From the NCBI GenBank assembly GCA_900128395.1, contig LT649256.1, forward strand, positions 1 to 57,485: DNA of 57,485 bases, in the 5' to 3' direction. A program made the position numbers and the translations under genes. Source of the DNA: Stramenopiles sp. TOSAG23-2. Taxonomy: Eukaryota > Sar. The notes under the pieces are model-generated. The model worked only from the letters and a program-made list of their open reading frames with translations, had not been told where the DNA came from and made no database searches. Of this stretch, positions 29,025-38,412 are shown piece after piece; positions within the stretch are counted from its first letter, which is position 1, and every line of letters begins with the position of its first letter.

Positions 29025-29801
29025 ATGAGTAAAAAAAGATGGGGTACATGGGGACATGATGACCGTGAAGATGATAATCCATGGAAGAAAAGAAAATGGG
29101 GTGATAATCATGAGGATAATTATAATAATAGCTGGGGTAATAAAAAAATTAATAACACAAAGAATTATAACGCTCAGCAACAAAATTTCGATTTTAAACT
29201 TCATTCCAATAATCATTTGATATCTCCCCACGTCAGTATGCTTGAAAATAATTATTTGATTAATAATTTTTATAATATGCAACAGGATGGAGTTTTTGAT
29301 AGTTTTTTTAGGCTTGTACAAAAAGATTTACATAGAACAAAAAAAATTCGTATATATATAGTGTTTAATGCATTTGTTAAAGATATGTCTAAAGTATTTG
29401 AGTATCCACCGAGATATGAATATGTAAAAAGAAACGATTTGCATTATATGACACTTTCTTTATTTTATAGTAATGGTGGTTCGAAGGTTTTCTCATATGA
29501 AGCTAGTGCAAGAACAAATAGTACAACAGATGAAGTTGAATTTGCTTTAAAGTCATATGTTACAATGTTTGTTGCTATTGAACTACAGAAATTATATAAT
29601 TCAAACGTTCGTGGTGATAATAATAATAATAGTAGTAGTAGTAGTAGTAGTACTAATAATTATAATAAAAATAAAAGGGACAATTATATTAATGATAGTA
29701 ATGATGATAAAAATAAATGGGGCAATAATAATAATAATAATACTAACAATGATGATAAAAATAAAAGGGACAATTATGTTAACAATAAAAATAAATGGGG
29801 C

Positions 29802-29841
<40 letters not shown>

Positions 29842-32729
29842 TGATGAGTAATTCAAATAATAATGCTCGTAATGGTCGTATTGTAGATGGTGTAGGAGGA
29901 GGAGGTAGGATGTATAATAATAATAATAACACCAACAACCGACAACAACCACGACCACCACCACCACCGCAACAAGGATATTATGGTGGTCGTTGTCCAC
30001 CTGCACCACCAATGCAATCACAACAACAAGGTCCTTATCGAGGAGGAAGAGGAGATAATAATAATAATAATATGATGGATCGTAATCGAAACCCAAATTA
30101 CAGAGATAACAACACTGGAAATAGTAGATCACAACAACAAGGTCCTTATCGAGGAGGAAGAGGAGATAATAATAATAATAATATGATGGATCGTAATCGA
30201 AACCCAAATTACAGAGATAACAACACTGGAAATAGTAGACGTGACGGCGGCAGCATCAAGAATAACAGTAGAATGATGATGAATAATACACAAATGGTAG
30301 TTTGTAAATTATGTAATCGACCTGGACATAAAATTATCCATTGCCCAATGCGTGACGAGAAAGTAAAACGTAAATATGAAAAAGAAGGTGTACCGCCATT
30401 AGGTTACATATGTAACATTTGCAAAAAACCTGGACATTTTATTAAAGCATGTCCAGAAGCAACTGCACCATCAACATATACATGTAAAATATGTGGTGCT
30501 GTTGGTAAACATATGATAACAAAATGTCCAAAGCGAACTGCGCCGGATACATATCAATGTAAAATTTGTGGTTTATGGGGTACACATTTAATTGAAGATT
30601 GTCCAAAGAAAGCACCACCACCTGGTACAGAAGCATCATCATCTCGTGCTGGGGGTAATAATGGCGATGACTATCGAAGCAATGATAATAATAATAATAA
30701 TATCAACAGAAGAGGAAATAATAATAATTATAATTCCAATCGTGGACCGCCTAATGGACCACCACCAAATAATAATAATACCAATAATAGAATTAATATG
30801 AAGAAGAACATGAAATATAGTTCAAAAAATTGTAGATATGGTAGTAAGTGTGAAGAATTATTTTGTCGTTATTATCATCCATCTATTCCAACATCTAATA
30901 ATAATAATAATAACAGCTCGAATAACAATGATATACAAACATCTATGAAAAAAAAACATTCTTCATCATCATCATCTTCTGGAAAAAATAATAAATGGAA
31001 TACATTGAAAATGGATAATATTCCTAAAGAAATAACGTTAAAGTCAATAATTCAATATTTAAATCGAGATGGTTATCGTGGAAAATATGATTTTTTATAT
31101 ATGCCAAGAAATTTCAATAATAAATTTAATATTGGTCGTGCATATATAAATTTCATAGATATACATGATTTGATTGAATTTACAAATAAATATCATGGAA
31201 AATATTGGACAGTGCTGTCACAAAAAAAATGTGAACTTAGTCTCTCAGATTATCAAGGCTCGGAAGCTATGTGGAAATATATTAAAACAACTACTTATTG
31301 GGTTGGCGGGTCATTTGAAGCGCCAATATCATTATTAGATAATGCATCTATACGGTGTTATAATTGTGGCGAATTTGGCCATAATAGAGATGAATGCCCA
31401 GAAACGGAAATACGCTGTTTTTATTGCAAGGAATTTGGTCATATGAAAAAAGATTGCCCACAAAGTAATCCAGATAAAATTAATAATAGTGTGTACAGTT
31501 TGCTACGGAGCAATGCTAACCATGATGATTCTGGGAAGGAAGAAAAAAAATCATTACAGTCTGACTATGTACATACTCCACCCTCTAAAAAAAGGGATAA
31601 TGCTGATAATGATGATCCAATTGAGAGATTGAAAAAGTTTTGCAGCGATAACTTTTATCCTGCGCCATTGTACAAAGAAATACAAAATGTTGATACTTCG
31701 GCCATTCACTTGAGTTGCAAAGCAGTCTGTTTTATAGATAAAAATATGGAAATATCATATTGCTCTAGCCTTGTAAACATTGATCATGAACCCGATAGTA
31801 ACTCATGGCGCGTTGAACCAGATAAATATAAGCGATTACATATGGCAAAAATTGTTGTTGCAATTAATACCTTGAAGAAAATTCGTATGCAATGGGATAT
31901 TAGACATGGTTTCATTGGTAATAATACTAATCCTGAAGGGAAAAATTCGCCATCATCATCTGCACCACAAATGCTAATGAATAATAATGAGGATAGCAAA
32001 AGACAAGCACAATTATCAAATGCTGAGTTGTTTAAGGTTCTGCATGATATATGTGATTCAAGTGATTCACCTGTTCTATCTTTACATGCATTTTCTAATA
32101 GGCTAAATCATATGTTCCGTGAACCTATATATACATTTTCCCGCAGAGAAGTAGTGGTACGACAACAAGGTAATAATGATAACAAAACGAATATAGATTA
32201 CGATGGTGTTCTAGATACAGAACCAGATTTTTTATTATGTCCAATTACACAAGAAGTTATGGATGATCCAGTGATAACATGTGATGGGCATACCTTTGAG
32301 CGTAAAGCTATTGAGGATTGGCTGAATAGAAATGATACCAATCCAATGACAGGTGCAAAAATGCAATCAAAAATCTTAACCAGCAATTATGCCTTACGCG
32401 ATGCATGTGCATCATTTAAAGCAAAAGATAAGAAACTTGCAGATATCAGGAGACAATATAAAAATGATTTAGTAAACAATACAGCAGGCATGGGTGCAGT
32501 GACTTATAAACATATACTTTCATGTAATTGTGTATTATACGATGTAGATGGTAATACCGTCTGTGGGTTTACAGAAGAATTAGAGGAAGCTGATGAAGAT
32601 AAAGAATGGATTTTAAGAAATGTTAATCGTGTAAATTCATTCAATCAAATTTCACCAATTGAAGACAAGTTGAAAAAAACCATTTCATCTAGAATATTGT
32701 TTTGCTTGAATGATTTTTTTCAAGAATAA
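29025..32729 (+). CDS. Zinc-knuckle / CCCH / Mei2-type RRM / U-box RNA-binding E3 candidate
   Basis: 1234 residues from the ATG at 29025 (MSKKRWGTWGHDD); the frame is open upstream but without a better start. After an unrecognised N-terminal region come Asn/Ser/Gly/Arg-rich low-complexity stretches, with an exact 111-bp duplication. Four CCHC zinc knuckles follow (~425-545, for example CNICKKPGHFIKAC), then a CCCH finger (CRYGSKCEELFCRYYH, ~600), then a Mei2-type C-terminal RRM (GKYDFLYMPRNFNNKFNIGR, AYINF, ~660-745). Two more knuckles (CYNCGEFGHNRDEC, CFYCKEFGHMKKDC) and a U-box at ~1067-1135 (CPITQEVMDDPVITCDGHTF) complete it. A dsRBD-like segment may lie at ~865-960. Expected to bind RNA and recruit an E2; substrates unknown. 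Confidence 0.93.
30018..30239 (+). repeat. Exact 111-bp in-frame duplication
   Basis: Two copies (30018-30128, 30129-30239) encode the same 37 residues starting SQQQGPYRGGRG within the low-complexity region of the zinc-knuckle gene. I see no base differences, which suggests a very recent event. Confidence 0.88.
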
Positions 32730-33067
32730 AAATGTTGTAAAATTATGGAGAGGAAAGAGAGTATTAAGATTATGTAGCTTTTTATAACCAAAATACGCGT
32801 TTGTATTATTTTGATTGTGAGAAATCAGGGTGTGATTTATATGTACGTAATGGCGACACATATTACACGGAGTTTTTTAAAAATCCACAAAAATAATATT
32901 TTAAATTTTTTTTTATTTTTATTTTTTTTATTTAAATATTATTTATATAAATATATATGAGTAAGAGAACATTTTAATATAAAAAATACGAGTAAATAAA
33001 TTAAATACAAAGCGTACTATACACTACCACCGGTAGTCGTCGTTTAGAAACAAAATATATAAATATT
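32730..33067. other. Convergent intergenic region
   Basis: AT-rich 3' region between the zinc-knuckle/U-box and LRR-RING genes. It contains a palindrome ACTACC-ACC-GGTAGT at 33023-33037. No gene. Confidence 0.5.
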
Positions 33068-34477
33068 TTATGAATCGAAAATTTTAAAAATGGTATGAAT
33101 ATTTGCACGACAAATTGGGCATTTTCCTCCCCCTTTCCGACTCACAGAAGTTGCACAATCACTACATAGACAATGATGACCACATGGTATTATGGCATGT
33201 GTTGGTTCATTACCCAAACAAATTACGCATGTTCGTTCAGCTGCTTTACGCTTGACACCTTTTTTTCCCTGCTGAACGCTTGATGAGGACGATGAGGAAG
33301 ACGATCCTTCAAATTCTTCAATAAATTTTGGTAGTTGCTCTTTAATAGCTGCATTTTGTGAAAGTTTCCCTATTAATGCCCTACTGCCACCTAAACTAAT
33401 ATTTTTAGCCGGGCAATCTTTTAGTACAAACACACCCTCAGGTTGAAGATCATTTGAGATCAAATTAACATATTCAAGTTTACGACATTTTGACAAAGTT
33501 TCAGGTAAATACTTTAAACCACAATTAGTCACTTTCAGCATTATTAAATTTTTGCAATTTCCAATTGATTCTGGGAGAGTTACAAGTGTTAGGTCACTTA
33601 TATCAATGCATTCAAGTTTTTCCGGCAATTGCGTGTGTGAATCAATTAGTAATGGCATAGGTACTGAGAACGACAAATCACTATAACCTCTTCGTCCACC
33701 TCCTGTTAATACTAAAGTTTCTAATGAAACTAAGGAACTTAAAAATATTATTGAACTGGGCGTTTTGAATGTAGTGCCTTCCAACATCAACACTTTTAAA
33801 GTTTTGAAACAAGGAAGTGGCTCAAGCCCTTTAAAATTCGTGCATAAACTTAACCTAAAATTTTCCAAACTATTAACCAATTTTAAGCTTTCTTTTAAAT
33901 CAATGTTGTCACCATCACAATCGGTTAATTCAAGTTCAGTTAAAGTTTGAGGAAATTTTGGAAGACCGTGTGTGTAAAAGTGTCCTGCTCTCTCTTCAGG
34001 ACCTCGGAGATCATGCTCTAGGAGATCATGCTTTATAGAAGGCCTTTCTGTAAAAGATTCAAATTCACTACAATATTCCAAACTCGGGATGTCAAATTCA
34101 AAAGCGTGACCCTTATCTATATAGATGGAGATTAGCCGTTTTGCAATTAAAGCTAAATCTTCTGGACGTATTTTAAATTTTTTTACATTTCCCAGTCGAA
34201 GGTCAATGTGGCCTTTTTTTTTCTTCTCCTTATGACGATTATAAACACACTTACATTTACGAGTACGACATTCGCATCTAAAGGCTTTAAGTAATTCGAA
34301 ATATTTCCTTGATATTGAACGAATTGGACCTTCAACATATTTTGAAGCTTCAGGTGTATTTTTCGTATCACGATAAACATCTTCTGGGTCAAATAAAACT
34401 ACAGATTCATAGGGATGTTTACTAACTGACAATAGCAATTCTTCGTTTTCAAGAGGAGTAATAGCTAATTGTGTCAT
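33068..34477 (-). CDS. LRR-RING protein, E3 ubiquitin ligase candidate
   Basis: 469 residues from the ATG at 34477 (MTQLAITPLENEE). A Cys/Lys-rich stretch (CECRTRKCKCVYNRHKEKKKK) lies near residue 70. Leucine-rich repeats occupy about 180-360 (LTELELTDCDGDNI, LKVLMLEGTTF, LECIDISDLTLVTLPESIG, LKYLPETLSKCRKLEYVNL). A Ser run follows and then a C-terminal C3HC4 RING (CVICLGNEPTHAIIPCGHHC...CPICRANI). The RING would bind an E2, with the LRRs choosing targets. This RING subtype (CVICL, HAIIPCGH, CPICR) is common in LRR-RING proteins of plants, animals (LRSAM1-like) and protists. Confidence 0.9.
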   Translation of the reverse strand: MTQLAITPLENEELLLSVSKHPYESVVLFDPEDVYRDTKNTPEASKYVEGPIRSISRKYFELLKAFRCECRTRKCKCVYNRHKEKKKKGHIDLRLGNVKKFKIRPEDLALIAKRLISIYIDKGHAFEFDIPSLEYCSEFESFTERPSIKHDLLEHDLRGPEERAGHFYTHGLPKFPQTLTELELTDCDGDNIDLKESLKLVNSLENFRLSLCTNFKGLEPLPCFKTLKVLMLEGTTFKTPSSIIFLSSLVSLETLVLTGGGRRGYSDLSFSVPMPLLIDSHTQLPEKLECIDISDLTLVTLPESIGNCKNLIMLKVTNCGLKYLPETLSKCRKLEYVNLISNDLQPEGVFVLKDCPAKNISLGGSRALIGKLSQNAAIKEQLPKFIEEFEGSSSSSSSSSVQQGKKGVKRKAAERTCVICLGNEPTHAIIPCGHHCLCSDCATSVSRKGGGKCPICRANIHTIFKIFDS

Positions 34478-35093
34478 TTTATATATATCCAAAGTACAAA
34501 TATATAAATATATATATATAATAATTAATTACTTAGTTTTTACTGTTTTGAGACAATAACAACAATAAAAACAATTTCTACGAAGAATGAAATAAAAATA
34601 TACTTTTCAATCTACATTTACACGTAGGTGTGTTTTTTTAGTTTTACAATTAATATCAAATCGTTTCTTTGTAGATTCACAATACAGATCTGTTATATCT
34701 TAGATAATAAATAAATATATTTTTTTTGTGTTGAATTGGGTCTTTTTTGAAGAAAGAAACCAATATGAAATTTTGGTTTATGTATACTTAAAAGGTGTTT
34801 ACACTACATTTTTACTAGGTGAATTTAGCACCGTCATACGCCTCTCCCTCAGGTTCGCAAACGCACTCTATAATAATTTTTTTGTATATTTTTTCACTAA
34901 TTAAAACTTATATCAGAGAGATATTTTTATAAAACCATTAAATTTATACGACCGTAAATATTACACTTCGTTTTGATATTCTATATACACAGTACAACAA
35001 ACACTTTAACACTTTTACATCATTTGATATTTTTCCAAAGTCACAATCGCGTGGAATGGCGCACAGGAATACCATCATTAGATTCTCTTTCAG
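34478..35093. promoter_or_regulatory. Upstream region of the LRR-RING gene
   Basis: AT-rich. A short GC-richer patch near 34830-34870 has no recognised structure; a CTTAAAAGGTG variant of the TTAAGGT motif lies near 34787. No gene supported. Confidence 0.4.
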
Positions 35094-35354
35094 CTATTTT
35101 TTGCTTGTACTTCTTTGGTTTGACTTTCCTGTCGAATTTAGCGAGGATGCTGGTTCAACCGTTTGTTTCTCCAACCATGTACCTATACGTTTGAAAAACA
35201 TGGTATCTGAATGTCCTAATAGCGTCTCGTCGAGCCTTTTTCTATATTGCATCAATGTATTAATTAAAATTTCTGTTTCGTTATTTCTAGAACTAAATAC
35301 ACACCCGGCCGCTTCACATTTGTTACGTAAAGTTTTTTCAGAAAAATCATTCAT
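35094..35354 (-). CDS. Small ORF with a SAP-like helix pair
   Basis: 86 codons from the ATG at 35354 (MNDFSEKTLRNKCEAAGCVF). The order L-R-N-K-C-x-x-x-G-C, then E-I-L-I-N-T-L-M, resembles the SAP helix-turn-helix that binds AT-rich DNA or RNA, but the segment is short. A basic Ser/Lys tail follows. The DNA is less AT-rich than the flanks, which supports coding. It could also be one exon of a larger gene. Confidence 0.4.
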   Translation of the reverse strand: MNDFSEKTLRNKCEAAGCVFSSRNNETEILINTLMQYRKRLDETLLGHSDTMFFKRIGTWLEKQTVEPASSLNSTGKSNQRSTSKK

Positions 35355-36380
35355 ATCTACGTAATATATTAAAATGTACCTTCCAAACTTTGTTGATGCG
35401 GGGGCGATCGGGCTGTAATAGATATATTCAATATATATATATATGATGTTATCTCTTTTTTTCACATTTGAATGTCGTTCAATATGATTATGACTAGATG
35501 CATCTGTATCATGTGTATTATGTTAAATGTGTGTTTGGTCCCCATCTTTTTTACTACTTTTTTTTTTTAGGAACGAGGAGGCATCCCTTTTGCAATAATG
35601 AATAGTGTTATTTGGGGGAAGAAAAATTTCTGAAATCGTTCCTACTTTTTTTTAAAATATATTAAGTATATATATTTGTATACTAATACTTTTATCAAAT
35701 CAAATAGTAATATTTAGTATACAAATTTATATACTTGATATATTTTTTATTAATTGTATGTAGTACGATTTCAACACACCACAACAACCATCAGCGGCAT
35801 TGCGTTAGCATGGGCATAGCATTACAGCCCAAATTTTGGAGTTATATTTTAGGGTTTTTTAAGTTACCGAACTGATTATTTAGAGTGAGATGGTAATAAT
35901 AATATCCGATAATTAATAATTATTGACAAGATTCACATATATTTATTTTATAATTATTTTTATATATAAAAATTCCTGAAATGTTATTGATTTTTTTGGG
36001 GCAAAATCCATCGGCATCACGAGTCGTCATTTTAAAACTCTCTGCCTAATCTCTGATCTCTGGTAGTACTGTATAAGTACTCATATTAGTGGAACAACAA
36101 CACACTACAACAATTTATTTATTTATACTTGAAGGCGAAATTAGAATAGCAATACTACTACTATGGCCATGTAAGAAAATATCATCATCATTTTTTTAAT
36201 AATTCGTTCGTGAACAATTAATTAAAGGTGGGGTATGGATAATAAAAGTGACAGACGCGACAGACGACACAAGGAATATTTCTCCCAAATTTCTTTTTTA
36301 AAAGTGAAATATTAGAATTACAAATTTAACATCTATATAAGTAAAATAGAAAGAAGAAAGAAAAATATTATAAAATAAAA
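35355..36380. promoter_or_regulatory. Long non-coding stretch upstream of the ADP-ribosylglycohydrolase-like gene
   Basis: It contains a large inverted repeat at 35654-35746 (arms ~35 bp), and AGTACTGTATAAGTACT near 36065. A TTAAAGGTGGGG motif lies near 36222. Otherwise it is AT-rich with poly-T runs. No ORF of substance. Confidence 0.5.
35654..35746. repeat. Large inverted repeat (hairpin), ~35-bp arms
   Basis: The left arm 35654-35688 contains AAGTATATATATTTGTATAC. The right arm 35711-35746 contains GTATACAAATTTATATACTT. The arms are complementary apart from about three mismatches, with a ~22-base loop. It may be a MITE-like remnant, a precursor of a hairpin RNA or a terminator. No obvious target-site duplication. 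Confidence 0.75.
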
Positions 36381-37592
36381 ATGGGTGCAGGTGCTTCTGT
36401 TTCGATGCAAGAGGAAATGAAAAAACCACTTGATGCGTCTGATGTTGCAACACCAAGAGGTGAAAGTGCTAAAGCGGAAGTTATAAGACTACGTAAATTA
36501 ATATATGACCAACAAAGAACACAACGTTTAAAGTGTGCTGTTATGGGTAGTATGTTGTGTGATGCAGCATCGTCTACGTTGTTATGGAATTATGATGTTG
36601 AAAATTTAAAAGAAGTTGTGGGCGATAAGGAACCATTCTTTTTTGATAAAGCTTATATTGCACCATATTTAAAATCCTTCCAAGAACAAGGCTGTTATAC
36701 AACACCCTCATCATTTTCTCCTTTTGGGGATCAAAATTTATGCTTTTTAGAATCTATTAGAAACGTTGATAAAACAAAAGATATAGATGGATCATTTCAT
36801 GAAGAAGCATATGTTAAATGGGCAACTGACTTTAAAGGATATAAAGAATTTAATGTGAAAATGTTTGAAGCTGCATATGCTGAAGGTAAAAGATATCCAG
36901 AAACTGGTCAAAAAGGTGCTATGGGGGAGCAAGCAGAACATATGGGAAAAGGTGCACTTTGTGCACTGAAATATCGTGATCAAGCAAAAGAATTTCAAGA
37001 GAAGCAATGCAAAGCATTTACGATGGTATCTCATGCAGCACCATGGACATTAGAACTGACAAATTTTCAAATGAAAATGATTATATATTTGGCGGAAGGT
37101 AAAAATGTTACTGAAGCAACAGATCTAGCATTAGCAGAGGTCGATGGAGATATGCAAAGCGATGCTAATCCAGGTAATAGTTCCCTTAAAGAATTGCTTA
37201 CACATACACGCAACAATTTATGTAAAGATGGTGTATCAATGTATAAGATGATGAACGAACATTTTCGAAAAGATGCTTGGAAAAAGAAAGCTTCTGAATT
37301 ATTCCCAGATTACCACCCCCCAACAGAAACCATGGATGACTTTGTAAAAGCTACATGCATTAATTGTTTCTCATTGAATGGTTTTGTAATATGTATGAAT
37401 ATATTGCATCAAACGACTGATTGGAAAGAAGCAATGGGATTAAACATCATGACAGGTGGTGATTCAGCTGGACGTGGTTTATTCTTAGGATCATGCCTAG
37501 GGGCTATTAATGGTACGTTACCATCTGATTTAGCACAGGCATGGGAATCACATGATAAAATTAAAGCAATGGTTGAGGAATGTGCAATGTAA
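36381..37592 (+). CDS. Myristoylated ADP-ribosylglycohydrolase-family protein
   Basis: 403 residues. The N-terminus MGAGAS (Gly2, Ser6) and residues 15-41 (KPLDASDVATPRGESA, then EVIRLRKLI) repeat the module seen in the amidase at 9936-11546, although the rest is unrelated. From ~residue 53 the all-helical pattern fits the ADP-ribosylglycohydrolase/crystallin-J1 fold: AVMGSMLCDAAS at the start and NIMTGGDSAGRGLFLGSCLG at the end, where the family usually has GDA(L/I)G and GGDTDT. These are the dinuclear metal-binding stretches; some metal ligands look replaced, so activity on ADP-ribosylated targets is uncertain. The start is the ATG that yields the myristoylation signal. Confidence 0.75.
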   Translation: MGAGASVSMQEEMKKPLDASDVATPRGESAKAEVIRLRKLIYDQQRTQRLKCAVMGSMLCDAASSTLLWNYDVENLKEVVGDKEPFFFDKAYIAPYLKSFQEQGCYTTPSSFSPFGDQNLCFLESIRNVDKTKDIDGSFHEEAYVKWATDFKGYKEFNVKMFEAAYAEGKRYPETGQKGAMGEQAEHMGKGALCALKYRDQAKEFQEKQCKAFTMVSHAAPWTLELTNFQMKMIIYLAEGKNVTEATDLALAEVDGDMQSDANPGNSSLKELLTHTRNNLCKDGVSMYKMMNEHFRKDAWKKKASELFPDYHPPTETMDDFVKATCINCFSLNGFVICMNILHQTTDWKEAMGLNIMTGGDSAGRGLFLGSCLGAINGTLPSDLAQAWESHDKIKAMVEECAM

Positions 37593-37852
37593 TTATACTG
37601 CATTATGTGTATCAATTTAGAGATTTCAAGAGACAAATGGTATTCTTTTTTTATATATACGTTTAGGGCTTATACATTCGTATTAGCTGCAAAGTTAATT
37701 AAGAAAAAAACGACACGTACACTACGAGACATAAAACGAGAATCTATAATATATAATTTGTCGATAAAAGAACACGTAAAAATACAGCAGAAAAAGTTTT
37801 TTACTTTCTTTTTATATATATAAAATAAAATATTTAAAAATATATTACGCTC

Positions 37853-37864
37853 GTTAAAATCTAA
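37853..37864 (+). promoter_or_regulatory. Third copy of the candidate 3' element (12-base core)
   Basis: GTTAAAATCTAA in gene-sense orientation, about 260 bp past the stop at 37592. It matches the core of the 21-base element found past the minus-strand genes at 1299 and 16313, also in their sense orientation. Confidence 0.3.
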
Positions 37865-38188
37865 TATTAAATATATATGCTACATATTGAAATTGGTACG
37901 AGTATATGATACAGTGCTACACCATGATATAAAAATTTTCTCTTACTACCATGATATATATTAAAATATAATGTGTGTACATATATTATTTTTTTTTTCC
38001 TCCTCCGTGCTCACTTCTCTCCGAAATCTTTTTTTAATTACGCTCTCTCCTAGATACACCCACTGTTTTTTCTTTTAAATTCTCTAGAGATATATATTAT
38101 TATATACTGTATGTAGAGTGTTCTATTTAAATTTTGCTCTCTCCTTTTATTTTTTATTTTAAACTTTAAAATTTGTACTCCTCTTTCT

Positions 38189-38322
38189 TTTTTTTAATTT
38201 TAATTTGTGATACTGTCCCACGTTTTTTTTCCCCTCTAAATATTTTCATATTTTTTTAATTTTAATTTACTTTTTTTTTGTGATACTACTGTCCCACGTT
38301 TTTTTTTCCCTCTAAATATTTT
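38189..38322 (+). repeat. T-rich tandem duplication
   Basis: Two diverged copies share TTTTTTAATTTTAATTT, GTGATACTGTCCCACG, a poly-T run and CTCTAAATATTTT, the second having a few-base insertion. Non-coding. Confidence 0.75.
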
Positions 38323-38412
38323 TATTATTTAATATTTTTTAAGAAATTGTTGTCACATCGTTTTAACAACCAACAATATATAAGTTTGAATATATAGCAC
38401 TTAGTTTTCACT

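Larger units (their letters stand above)
37593..38412. other. Convergent intergenic region with T-rich duplication
   Basis: It contains the sense-oriented 3' element GTTAAAATCTAA at 37853-37864 and a tandem T-rich duplication at ~38189-38322. An open frame at 37605-37823 has no coding character. Confidence 0.5.

Noticed and set aside
29557..30207. Open frames of poly-Ile or poly-Tyr in the AAT repeats of the zinc-knuckle gene
   Set aside because: Other-frame readings of AAT microsatellites coding poly-Asn in the true frame.
37605..37823. 72-codon open frame after the ADP-ribosylglycohydrolase-like gene
   Set aside because: No domain and AT-driven composition; it sits in the expected 3' UTR.
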